Part shown: piece by piece, positions 9,535 to 18,060 of the stretch
Layout of the letters: the number at the start of each line of letters is the position of its first letter
How positions within the stretch are numbered: position 1 is the stretch's first letter
Assembly: GCA_016840085.1 (NCBI GenBank)
Contig: JAEOTA010000054.1
Span: forward strand, 104,327-168,326
Source of the DNA: Promethearchaeota archaeon
Lineage (GTDB): Archaea; Asgardarchaeota; Lokiarchaeia; Sigyniarchaeales; SOKP01
DNA length: 64,000 nt
Direction of reading: 5' to 3'
Notes under the pieces: model-generated
The model's database searches: none
Told to the model about the DNA's origin: nothing
What the model saw: only the letters and a program-made list of their open reading frames with translations
Program-made: the position numbers and the translations under genes

Positions 9535-11805
9535 TTAATACAATTTTTTCTTAAGGTTTAGTTCTTGATTTAATATGTTATCAATTTTCTTGAAAATTAG
9601 TTTTAATTTTATTGATAAGATATTTTGAACTTTAAGTTTAGAAATTTTAATCTTGTCATTTTCAGATATCTCCTTGATTACTTGTATGGTTATTTCTTGT
9701 CCTTTTTTACCTAACTCTACTAATTTTTGATGGTTAGGAGACCTCGAATTAAATTTTCTAATAGGTATATCTAATGGAAGTTTAAAAATATGTCTTGAAC
9801 TTTTCATTATTTTGACTTGTCTAGTAAAAAAGTTTGAATTCAAGATTGCCGACAAATAATAAGCTTCATCAAGGTTATTAGCATCATAAAAACTTAAATC
9901 CCCCGTTATTAAGAAATTTCCTTGTATAACAGCAGCGTTTAGTGTAGAACCTGAATTGTTATAAACTACTTTGATTTTAGATAGTTGTCTTGAATTTATT
10001 AATTTCCCCCATCTGTCCAAATTTTCCATTAAGGATTTATGTTTAGTTGTGACTTTTTTTTTCTCCAAATATATGTTATTAATTTTATCATAGAATTTTT
10101 TAGCGTTTTTTGGTAAATCTGCATAATTATAGTTTAAATTTCCTTTTGAAAGTGGAAGAAACACTTGATAATAGTCATAAATGATAAATTTCACTAATTC
10201 TGTACTTTTCACCGCATTAAAAATATATTCCTTTTCAACAATCTCTCCTTTAAATTCTCTTTTAATCCAAGGAGGTTTTGCTTTTTTAAAAATTCTATCA
10301 TCAGGATTGATCTTTACATGCCTCTCATTGATATTTTCAGGTGTAATAAAAATTAAATTTCTAGGGTTGAGATCTGCTCCCTTATGAAATAAATCCTTAT
10401 AATATCCTTTTTTAGAAACGATTAACTTCTTACTTTCTTCAATTGATACAAATTTTTTAGTGAATAATCTATTATTTTTTTTTTCTACTCCATATGGAAT
10501 GAGAGTTCTTTTATCTTTTATCTCTAAATCAACCTGACTAAAATAGTCAAGGATCGATTCTTCATCTTTTATAGAATATTGTAAGGTTGGAATCTTCAGA
10601 TTTAGGGAATCTTGAAGGTTATTTGATTTTTGGGCAAATAAGCAAATAAAATCAATATTAAAGATTCTTTCGATATTCTTATTAAATTCCCATATCCTGA
10701 TATTCATAAACCCCTCAAAATTACGGAACCGAGAAGTGTGAGAACCTGTAATTACTCCTTTAGTAATTACAAAGAATATTTTTCCCTTATCTTTTAGATA
10801 TAGGTTGGCTGACTGGTAGAAGAATATAGAAGATATCTCAATATTTAAAATATTTTTTGGCAGAGGTTTGATGTTTAATTGATCAGCCAACTTTTTTACT
10901 TTTTCTTGATATTCTATCGATTGAATATCACTATAAGTGTACCATGGTGGATTTCCAATAACTAGATCAAAACAATTAGCAAATTTATTATGATTGGGGA
11001 ATATTGAATCAAGTTTAAATAAATTAACTTTTATATCATGTATTAAATCTCTTAACAAATATAAAAGGTTAATTTTTGTAAGGTAAATAGATAAGGGATT
11101 TATGTCAAAACCGTATAGATTATTAAGTGCCATTATTTTTTGTTCATTACTTTTATTTGAGGCAAGTATGACTTTAACAATTTCTATCAAGAAATTTCCT
11201 GTTCCACAGCAAGGATCCAAAACATTTTCACCAATTATATACGTTGTTTCAACCATTTTTTTGACTAAGAAAGGTGGAGTATAATATTCACCAGTTTTAT
11301 GGCGAATTAATGGAGAAATAAAGTTTTGAATGAAATAATCAAAAAAAAACTCAGGATCAATTTTTAAATTTGATAGGTGATAATATAGTTTCTTAATAAG
11401 TTCATTAAATGCATTTATATCCTTTTCGATAGAAAGTGTTAAAATTGGTTCGAAATAATTAAATTCAAAAATTTTAATATTCTTATAGCTAGCTTCTACT
11501 TCTTCTATAATTTTCTTGTATTTTTCTATAGGATTATTCTGTTTAAATAAATAAGATTCATTTTTTAGAATATACTTTGAAATCAATTCAAGACTTAATA
11601 AGTAAAGTAAAGATAAAGCAATATATAGCCGTATATTTACATATTCATTCCCGTATATATCTTTAAAATCTTGAATCCATTGCTTGAATCCAATATTGTT
11701 ATTAATCTCATTTTTGATTAAGATTTTTTCTAAATTTTTAATTCTATTAACTATAACTTGTAAATCCAAATTCTTATAGTTATTTATGGATAAATTATCG
11801 ACCAA
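9535..11805 (-). CDS. N6-adenine DNA methyltransferase, Eco57I/TaqI-like, no nuclease partner
   Basis: 756 residues. SAM-binding motif I is LDPCCGTGNFLIEI (about residue 198), and the catalytic motif IV is NPPW (about residue 287), typical of gamma-class N6-adenine methylases. A helical N-terminal domain of about 170 residues precedes the methylase core. The C-terminal half (from about residue 400) looks like a TaqI/Eco57I-type target-recognition region, including the KSSRHIFKLPLDIPI block. I see no PD-(D/E)xK motif at either end, and no restriction gene flanks it. It is either an orphan methylase or a type IIG enzyme with a nuclease I cannot recognise. The neighbours are unrelated, which suggests a mobile defence gene. 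Confidence 0.8.
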   Translation of the reverse strand: MVDNLSINNYKNLDLQVIVNRIKNLEKILIKNEINNNIGFKQWIQDFKDIYGNEYVNIRLYIALSLLYLLSLELISKYILKNESYLFKQNNPIEKYKKIIEEVEASYKNIKIFEFNYFEPILTLSIEKDINAFNELIKKLYYHLSNLKIDPEFFFDYFIQNFISPLIRHKTGEYYTPPFLVKKMVETTYIIGENVLDPCCGTGNFLIEIVKVILASNKSNEQKIMALNNLYGFDINPLSIYLTKINLLYLLRDLIHDIKVNLFKLDSIFPNHNKFANCFDLVIGNPPWYTYSDIQSIEYQEKVKKLADQLNIKPLPKNILNIEISSIFFYQSANLYLKDKGKIFFVITKGVITGSHTSRFRNFEGFMNIRIWEFNKNIERIFNIDFICLFAQKSNNLQDSLNLKIPTLQYSIKDEESILDYFSQVDLEIKDKRTLIPYGVEKKNNRLFTKKFVSIEESKKLIVSKKGYYKDLFHKGADLNPRNLIFITPENINERHVKINPDDRIFKKAKPPWIKREFKGEIVEKEYIFNAVKSTELVKFIIYDYYQVFLPLSKGNLNYNYADLPKNAKKFYDKINNIYLEKKKVTTKHKSLMENLDRWGKLINSRQLSKIKVVYNNSGSTLNAAVIQGNFLITGDLSFYDANNLDEAYYLSAILNSNFFTRQVKIMKSSRHIFKLPLDIPIRKFNSRSPNHQKLVELGKKGQEITIQVIKEISENDKIKISKLKVQNILSIKLKLIFKKIDNILNQELNLKKKLY

Positions 11806-11920
11806 AAACTAAAACTCCTCTTTCATTATTGCCTAACATAATCAATGAATTAATATTTAAATATTAATTAAATATTTCAATATTATTTATTAGTCAAAAA
11901 TTAATTGAAGAATCTCAATT

Positions 11921-12508
11921 TTGACATCAACAGAAATCAAGCTTTCCAAGAAACTTGAGAATGGAATTGAATTTTCTTGCCAGATGTGTGGTTCTTGTTG
12001 CAGGGGATTAAACGAAGGCGAAGTATATTTATATAAGGATGATATCCTTAGATTAGCTAATTTTTTAAATCTAAAGGATAAAAGCGGTTTAAGAGAATTT
12101 GCAAAAAAATATCTTAAAATTATTAATACATCTTTTTATTGGAAAGAACCAAAAGCACAAAGAGGAAAAACATATAAATTTAAAACACTTGCTTTCAAAT
12201 TTACAGGAGAGGATGAGCGTTGCCATTTCTTAGTGGATAATTCATGTAGGGTTCATGAACATAGACCATTCCAATGTAGGTGTTTTCCTTTTTGGCAAAT
12301 GATGGTCTCAAGTAGAAAGAATTTCATAGATTATACAAAGAAATGCAAAGGTCTACAAATTTCAAAAGGTAGATTTTATTCAAAACAGGAAATATTGAGT
12401 TGGGCAAAAGCAGAAAATAAAATAGAAAAAAATTTCTTTTTAGAAATGAAGAAAAACAATTTTGATATTTTTAAAGTCTATCCTTTTTTATCAAAAGAAA
12501 AACTCTAA
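11921..12508 (+). CDS. YkgJ-family cysteine cluster protein
   Basis: 195 residues from TTG. The N-terminal CQMCGSCCRG and the later CHFLVDNSCRVHEHRPFQC with CFPFW form the Zn/Fe-chelating cysteine cluster of the YkgJ (UPF0153) family. Members are suspected to bind a metal centre, but their reaction is unknown. The Lys-rich middle (residues 40-80) and C-terminal helix are variable. The next gene starts 14 bases downstream behind a strong AAAGGAGGA site, so the two form an operon. Confidence 0.75.
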   Translation: MTSTEIKLSKKLENGIEFSCQMCGSCCRGLNEGEVYLYKDDILRLANFLNLKDKSGLREFAKKYLKIINTSFYWKEPKAQRGKTYKFKTLAFKFTGEDERCHFLVDNSCRVHEHRPFQCRCFPFWQMMVSSRKNFIDYTKKCKGLQISKGRFYSKQEILSWAKAENKIEKNFFLEMKKNNFDIFKVYPFLSKEKL

Positions 12509-12522
12509 AAGGAGGAATATTT

Positions 12523-12903
12523 ATGCCAAAAGGGCTAATTATAATGAAGTATAATAATAGAAGCGGAATAGACATAAAAGCCAGTTTTCCACAGGAAGAA
12601 TTGGATATAAATAGTGGAACTCTAATGAATATTTTTAGTCTACATGAATTTAGCAAACAAGCAGGAATAGCAAGCTTGACAGTAGGAGATATAAATATAG
12701 TAACTTATTATACTGGGGTAGATATGGATTATTTTATTATACTTTTATTAAATGTGCTTGAGAATCCAGAGGATTATGAAGAAGGTTTACAGGAAATTTC
12801 TCAAATAATATTAAAAAATTTAGAAGAAGATAGATATTTAAATATGCTACCTTCTCTTTTTAAACAAATATCTGAAAATCCAAAGAAGAAAGAAAAGGAT
12901 TAA
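12523..12903 (+). CDS. predicted longin-fold protein
   Basis: 126 residues preceded by a strong Shine-Dalgarno site (AAAGGAGGA, ATG at 12523). The predicted order is beta-hairpin (GLIIMKYNNRSGIDIKASFP), helix (TLMNIFSLHEFSKQAG), three strands (ASLTVGDINIVTYYTG, DYFIILLLN) and two helices (residues 85-120). This beta-beta-alpha-beta-beta-beta-alpha-alpha order is that of the longin/roadblock superfamily, which in eukaryotes regulates small GTPases and vesicle traffic. No sequence motif fixes the assignment, so it rests on secondary structure read by eye. It is co-transcribed with the YkgJ-type gene. Confidence 0.55.
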   Translation: MPKGLIIMKYNNRSGIDIKASFPQEELDINSGTLMNIFSLHEFSKQAGIASLTVGDINIVTYYTGVDMDYFIILLLNVLENPEDYEEGLQEISQIILKNLEEDRYLNMLPSLFKQISENPKKKEKD

Positions 12904-13035
12904 CTTTAAAATTTTATTTTTTAATATTGTAAGATTCTATTAATTAATTGTTAATTTTTATTACGAATAATTATTAAAATAGAGACTTATTATAAGACAT
13001 AGAGAAATTCTCTATTATTAAATGAGGAAAGAAAT

Positions 13036-15435
13036 TTGAAAGTAGGATTATTTGTGTGCGATTGCGGGAAGAACATTTCGGGAGTAATTGATACTAAAAA
13101 ATTAATTGATAATTATTCAAATAATCCAGAGTATCCAGAAGTTTTTGTAATAGGAGATCAATATTTATGCTCAGAATTAGGCCTTAATAAGATAATTGAT
13201 GAGATTAAAGAGAAAAAAATTGATAGAGTAGTGATTGCTGCATGTTCATTTAAGCTACATGGATTAGTATTTCGTAAAACTATTGAAAAAGCGGGTATTA
13301 ATAGATTTTTAATATCTTTTGCGAATATTAGGGAGCAAAATTCATGGGTCCATGCAGATGATCCAGAAAAGGCAACAAGAAAAGCTATTGATCAAATTAA
13401 TATGAGTATAGAACAAGTTAAACTATTAGAGCCTTTAGAAGTTCAATATTCTGAAGTTGTTCCTTCTACTTTAATTGTAGGGGGTGGAATTGCAGGTATC
13501 AAAGCTGCCTTAGTAATCGCAGATGCGGGTTATAAAGTATATTTAGTAGAGAGGGAACCAACAATTGGAGGACATATGGCTCTATTCGATAAAACATTCC
13601 CTACTTTAGATTGTTCGATTTGTATTTTGGGCCCTTTGATGTCTGAGGTAAATGATAATCCAAATATAGAGCTTCTAACTTATTCTGAGCTAGAGAAAGT
13701 TGAAGGATATATTGGAAATTTTGATATTAAAATAAAGAAAAATCCTCGATTTATTAAAGAGGATGATTGTGTGGGGTGTATTGATATCTGTCGAGAAGTA
13801 TGTCCAATAGATATAGAAGATACTTTTTTTCCACGAAAAGCAATTGATGTTCCTTATCCTCAAGCCATTCCATTATACCCTAATATTTTAGAAGAATATT
13901 GTATAGGATGTAAAGCATGTGAACAAGCTTGTGATAGAGATGCAATTGATTTCAATCAGCCTCCTGAAATTATAGATATTCAAGTAGGATCAATTATAGT
14001 TGCTACTGGTTTAAAAACGTTTGATCCGTCTGTACTTGGAGAATATAATTATCAAAAACATCCAGACATTATAACTTCAATGGAAACGGAAAGGTTACTT
14101 AATAATGATGGTCCTACGCATGGGAAAATTATAAGACCTTCAAATGGTAAACCACCAAAAAAAGTCTCCTTTATTTTATGCGTGGGATCTCGCAATAAGC
14201 AAATACATCGTGAATATTGTAGTCAAGTGTGTTGTAATTCATCAATTAAACAAGCTGTTTTAATTAAAAAAGAACATCCCGAAACTGAAATCAATATATA
14301 TTATAATGACATTAGAGCTGTAAGTAAGAATTGTGAAGAATTTTATAATAGGGCTCGAGAAACATTTGGAATTAGATTTATAAAGAGTAATATCTCCGCA
14401 GTGTTAAAAAGTGACATATCAGACGAATTATTAGTAAGGGGAGAAGATATAATTGAAGATAAATTATTTGAAAATAAAACAGATTTAGTGATATTAGCAG
14501 TTGGTATTGAACCCGCCGAGGGTACTGATGAGCTAAGTATATTACTAAACATCTCCCAAGATCCTTATGGATTTCTATTAGAGAAGCATTTAAAAGTAAA
14601 ACCTTCTGAAAGTTCTGTTAATGGAATTTTCTTAGCTGGTGCAATTCAAGGACCAAAGGATATTCCTAACAGTATTGCCCAAGCTGAGAGTGCTGCTGCA
14701 AAATCAATTGCTTTAATTGCTAAAGGTCAAGTAGAACTTGAACCCCACGTAGTAATTTTTTATCCTGATAAATGCAATCTCTGTAGATTATGTGAGAACA
14801 TTTGTATGTTTAATGCTTTAAGTATTGAAGGTGATCAATTAAAAATTACTCAAGTTAATTGTACAGGCTGCGGAGCTTGTGCTGCTATGTGTCCTGAAGA
14901 CGCTCTTTATATTCCAGGATTTACTAAAGCACAAATATCTACGCAAATACAGACAGTGTTAAAGAAAAAAAGTGAATCACCTTTAATTCTTGCTTATTTA
15001 TGTAACTGGTGCTCATATTTAGGAGCTGATCTAGCTGGAACAAGTAAATTGACATATCCTACTAATGTAAGGATAATTCATGTAATGTGTACGGCTATGC
15101 TTAATCCATCTTTAATTTTTGAAAGTTTTTTTTATGGAGCTGATGGAGTTCTTATTGCGGGGTGTTATCCTCAAGATTGTCATTACCAAGAGGGGTTTAA
15201 TAAGGCTAGAATTAGATATGAAAGTATTAAAGAGATGTTAATAGAAGCGGGTATAAATGAACAACGGTTAAAAATCACTAGTATTTCTGCTGGAGAAGGG
15301 GAAAAATTTGCTCGGACTATTGCAGAATTTAAGGAAGAATTAAATAATTTAGGGTCAATTCAGCCAAATGAATATTCAAAATCTATTGCATATAAAGAAG
15401 AAGTGAAAGATAAAGCAAGATTGGATGAAATATAA
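13036..15435 (+). CDS. hdrA: HdrA-like flavoprotein fused to MvhD/FlpD
   Basis: 799 residues from a TTG start with GAGG eight bases ahead. After an N-terminal domain (CDCGKNISG), a Rossmann FAD motif (VGGGIAGIKAA) lies near residue 149. Four ferredoxin motifs follow: CVGCIDICREVCP, CIGCKACEQACD, CNLCRLCENICM and CTGCGACAAMCP. From about residue 650 the protein continues as MvhD (YLCNWCSYLGADLAG, AGCYPQDCHY), the hydrogenase/formate-dehydrogenase linker that passes electrons to HdrA. The fusion forms the flavin-bifurcating core of an Hdr complex, so HdrC and HdrB at 2.5-4.0 kb are the obvious partners. No hydrogenase catalytic subunit is in the window. Confidence 0.9.
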   Translation: MKVGLFVCDCGKNISGVIDTKKLIDNYSNNPEYPEVFVIGDQYLCSELGLNKIIDEIKEKKIDRVVIAACSFKLHGLVFRKTIEKAGINRFLISFANIREQNSWVHADDPEKATRKAIDQINMSIEQVKLLEPLEVQYSEVVPSTLIVGGGIAGIKAALVIADAGYKVYLVEREPTIGGHMALFDKTFPTLDCSICILGPLMSEVNDNPNIELLTYSELEKVEGYIGNFDIKIKKNPRFIKEDDCVGCIDICREVCPIDIEDTFFPRKAIDVPYPQAIPLYPNILEEYCIGCKACEQACDRDAIDFNQPPEIIDIQVGSIIVATGLKTFDPSVLGEYNYQKHPDIITSMETERLLNNDGPTHGKIIRPSNGKPPKKVSFILCVGSRNKQIHREYCSQVCCNSSIKQAVLIKKEHPETEINIYYNDIRAVSKNCEEFYNRARETFGIRFIKSNISAVLKSDISDELLVRGEDIIEDKLFENKTDLVILAVGIEPAEGTDELSILLNISQDPYGFLLEKHLKVKPSESSVNGIFLAGAIQGPKDIPNSIAQAESAAAKSIALIAKGQVELEPHVVIFYPDKCNLCRLCENICMFNALSIEGDQLKITQVNCTGCGACAAMCPEDALYIPGFTKAQISTQIQTVLKKKSESPLILAYLCNWCSYLGADLAGTSKLTYPTNVRIIHVMCTAMLNPSLIFESFFYGADGVLIAGCYPQDCHYQEGFNKARIRYESIKEMLIEAGINEQRLKITSISAGEGEKFARTIAEFKEELNNLGSIQPNEYSKSIAYKEEVKDKARLDEI

Positions 15436-15592
15436 AATCTTAAGAAATGAAAATGATATTATAATTTCAATATCTATTACATATGAATATAATTTTTTTA
15501 TTGGTATTTCTCTTATTATTTTTAGTAATGGTGAATATTATAATTATATCTAATGAAAATTCAAATTCAAATTTCCTAATAGTGAATCTTCT

Positions 15593-16879
15593 ATGAAAGT
15601 GAGAGCAATAACGATTGGAAATATTATACCCTTCTTATATAAAAATGAAACAATTTTATCTTTCTTACAAGAGAACCTGAATAGTTTCTCAGCTTTAAAT
15701 AATGAATTAATTCATGCGTTAGAACAAATTGGAATAAGTGTTGAAACCAAACGATTTTGTTCTCAACCACTTTTCAGTTTTGATAATAAACTTTTTTATG
15801 AAAAAAATTTAAAAGAGACTCTTGTAGAAATTACCAATCAGTTAAGTTTTTTACAAGATATTCTCAAAGATTACGAATTTGACTACTTTGCATGTTGTAT
15901 GATGCGAGGAGATCAAATTCAGGAGTTAGGGATTTTCGAAAAATTATTGTTAAGTGAAGTTTCAAATTTTATAAAAAATACAGATATCTTTTTTACTTCA
16001 TTACCAGTTGCCTCTACACAAGAAGGAATCAATATTACCGCATTAAAATCTGGTGCTAAAATAATAAAGCAACTTTCAGAACCAGATCCATTTAAAAATT
16101 TAAATTTTTGTGTATCTGCCAATGTGGGTCCAAATTATCCATTTTTCCCTGCAGCATATCATTTTTCAGACAAACCAGCATTTTCTCTTGCTTTAGAAAT
16201 GGCAGACGAAGTAATAGATGCTATAGAAAACTCAAATAGTTTAAAGGACGCTCAATTTAATTTATTAGCAAAGTTTAATAAAATCTATGACGATATAACA
16301 AAAATTTGCGAGAAAATTGGACGAAATTTCGATATAGAATTTAAAGGAATAGATCTTTCTCCTGCACCCTTTCCGGAAATAGAAAAAAGTATTGGTACTG
16401 CCATAGAAAAATTAGGTGTTGAGTATTTTGGAGCTATTGGTACACTTACTGGAGTTGCGTTAATAAAAAACTCTATACCCGTTGATAAAGAAAAAGTGAT
16501 AGGATTTTCTGGTTTTATGCAGCCTGTGTTAGAAGACTTCATTTTATCTAAAAGATTGGCTGAAAATAAATTCAACTTAGATTCACTTCTATTATATTCC
16601 ACTATGTGTGGTACTGGTCTTGATGTTGTTCCATTACCAGGTGATATTACTGAACAAGAGTTGTTTTATATTTTACTAGATATATGTACTATTTCTGTCA
16701 CTTTAAACAAGCCCTTAACAGCTAGGTTAATGCCAATACCCGGAAGAGACATTGGTGATGATGTTGAGTTTGATTTTGAGTATTTTGCACCTTCAAAGAT
16801 TATTAACTTTCGAAGGCTAACTGGCGAAAATAAAAATGATTTATTTAATAGTAATGAAAAGACAATAAAATTCTTCTAA
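15593..16879 (+). CDS. DUF711 (UPF0210) family protein
   Basis: 428 residues, matching the usual length of DUF711. Typical features are the start KVRAITIGNII, the central ANVGPNYPFFPAAYH, the GIDLSPAPFPE segment, the SMCGTGLD-like block (STMCGTGLDVVPLPGDI) and the terminal IPGRDIGDDVEFDFEYF. A pyruvate-formate-lyase-like fold has been proposed for the family, but no reaction is established. It stands 157 bases after hdrA-mvhD on the same strand; a functional link to it is not shown. Confidence 0.8.
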   Translation: MKVRAITIGNIIPFLYKNETILSFLQENLNSFSALNNELIHALEQIGISVETKRFCSQPLFSFDNKLFYEKNLKETLVEITNQLSFLQDILKDYEFDYFACCMMRGDQIQELGIFEKLLLSEVSNFIKNTDIFFTSLPVASTQEGINITALKSGAKIIKQLSEPDPFKNLNFCVSANVGPNYPFFPAAYHFSDKPAFSLALEMADEVIDAIENSNSLKDAQFNLLAKFNKIYDDITKICEKIGRNFDIEFKGIDLSPAPFPEIEKSIGTAIEKLGVEYFGAIGTLTGVALIKNSIPVDKEKVIGFSGFMQPVLEDFILSKRLAENKFNLDSLLLYSTMCGTGLDVVPLPGDITEQELFYILLDICTISVTLNKPLTARLMPIPGRDIGDDVEFDFEYFAPSKIINFRRLTGENKNDLFNSNEKTIKFF

Positions 16880-16956
16880 TAAAATTTTTTAGAAGACTTA
16901 TCTAATTATCTTGTGAAGAGTTATTAATTTTGGAATAAAAAAATCCAAATTAAATA

Positions 16957-17403
16957 ATGAACAATAGAAGAAAAATAAAAAGTTTAAAATTCTTCAATGA
17001 GGCTGCTGAATATCTTGATAAATTCAATACTAAAGATATTCTATTAAATGAAGGATTTGTAGGAAATAGATCCAATACAAATTACCTCAGAGATGAAATG
17101 TTAATTGAATTAAGTAATCTGAGGAATATTATAGCAAACAATCCAGATTTAAAAATAGAATCATTAACAAAAGCAGAAAAGGAAACTTTTTTTGAATTTG
17201 TTAAGTTCTATCACTTATGTCCAATATGTGGAAATCAAAATCATTATTTTAATTTAAAGCAACTCTTTTTTGACGAAGAGAAACAAGCTCTTAAACAAGA
17301 ATTAATACGATTAATGAAGTATAAAAACAAGAAATTAAAGAAGTTTAATCTCAATTTAGGAGTTCCCTGTTGTGATTGCTACAAAAAAATAATATCTGAA
17401 TAA
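16957..17403 (+). CDS. hypothetical zinc-binding protein
   Basis: 148 residues. The N-terminal 80 residues are helical and charged. The C-terminal part holds CPICGNQNHYFNL and, 56 residues later, PCCDCYKK, which together could bind one zinc ion. No known family is recognised. It lies 77 bases after the DUF711 gene in the same direction and faces the wHTH gene head-on. Confidence 0.6.
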   Translation: MNNRRKIKSLKFFNEAAEYLDKFNTKDILLNEGFVGNRSNTNYLRDEMLIELSNLRNIIANNPDLKIESLTKAEKETFFEFVKFYHLCPICGNQNHYFNLKQLFFDEEKQALKQELIRLMKYKNKKLKKFNLNLGVPCCDCYKKIISE

Positions 17404-17416
17404 TAAGATTATCTAA

Positions 17417-17749
17417 TTATTTTAAATAATCAACTACTTGTCCACTTTGAGTAATCTCGTAATAGATATTGTTTTCCTCTTCGATTTTTTTAATACAAAA
17501 AGCTTTGATTAAGTAATCCATATTATAATTAAGTGAAGACTCATCATTAATTACGGATTTATCTAAAAGAGCTTTAAGTAAATTCTCTTTAGAGATTTTT
17601 TTAACCCTATTAACTAGAATTAAGATTTTGCGTCGAATTGGATGATTTACGGCTTTAAGATATAAGGAGTGTAAGTATCTTGTGCCTTCTACAGTTTTCC
17701 CATATTCTTCCATTGATTTATAGTTTTTAAAATCGAATTCATCAGGCAT
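17417..17749 (-). CDS. ArsR-like winged-helix transcription regulator
   Basis: 110 residues. The core AVNHPIRRKILILV is the typical first helix of ArsR/HTH_20 regulators. A recognition helix (SLNYNMDYLIKAF) and a beta-wing (CIKKIEEENNIYYEIT) follow. No metal-binding cysteine pair is present, so ligand sensing is not by ArsR-type thiols. The gene is divergent from the cohesin-repeat surface protein. The 311-base spacer holds inverted repeats that could be its operator, which makes regulation of that protein, or autoregulation, plausible. Confidence 0.75.
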   Translation of the reverse strand: MPDEFDFKNYKSMEEYGKTVEGTRYLHSLYLKAVNHPIRRKILILVNRVKKISKENLLKALLDKSVINDESSLNYNMDYLIKAFCIKKIEEENNIYYEITQSGQVVDYLK

Positions 17750-17830
17750 AGTTCTGTAAAATCTTCTTAAAAAAAAAAATTTTTCTATTCAGATTATATT
17801 TTGTATTATTCCAATCTGCAATTTCTTGTA

Positions 17831-17869
17831 TTGAGAAATCTTTTAGTTAGAATTTCTCAAAAATTCTAA
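17831..17869. repeat. two mutually exclusive 9-bp inverted repeats
   Basis: TTGAGAAAT (17831-17839) pairs with ATTTCTCAA (17852-17860). Alternatively TTAGAATTT (17847-17855) pairs with AAATTCTAA (17861-17869). Because they share bases 17852-17860, only one hairpin can form at a time. It could be an operator pair for the neighbouring wHTH regulator or a switching leader RNA. Confidence 0.45.
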
Positions 17870-17883
17870 TACTTATTTTTAGT

Positions 17884-17908
17884 TTCGGGCATAGAGGCTC
17901 GATGCGAA
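17884..17908 (+). other. G/C-richer bulged hairpin
   Basis: TTCGGGCAT at 17884-17892 pairs with ATGCGAA at 17902-17908, leaving a GG bulge and a nine-base loop. It stands out in an AT-rich spacer. It could be part of a small RNA or of the leader that includes the two upstream hairpins. Confidence 0.3.
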
Positions 17909-18006
17909 GAATACTCTCTTAATTTTCGATAAACGTTAACAGTCTGACTTAACATTTTCCAGATTAAATAATTCTAGTGAAATTTCTTTCTGTATGAAAA
18001 TTATAA

Positions 18007-18056
18007 TATATTTATATACAAACTTGAATTATTGTATAATTGGACAAGAGAGGCGA
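18007..18056 (+). promoter_or_regulatory. promoter and ribosome-binding site of the cohesin-repeat gene
   Basis: A TATA-like ATATTTATATA lies at 18007-18017. An AGAGGCGAT Shine-Dalgarno site ends four bases before the ATG at 18061. The distance allows a transcript leader of roughly 20 bases. Confidence 0.45.
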
Positions 18057-18060
18057 TTAA

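Larger units (their letters stand above)
17750..18060. other. 311-base divergent spacer with overlapping hairpins
   Basis: No gene is seen. The spacer holds two overlapping inverted repeats (17831-17860 and 17847-17869), a G/C-richer hairpin at 17884-17908, and the promoter of the surface-protein gene near its right end. Confidence 0.5.
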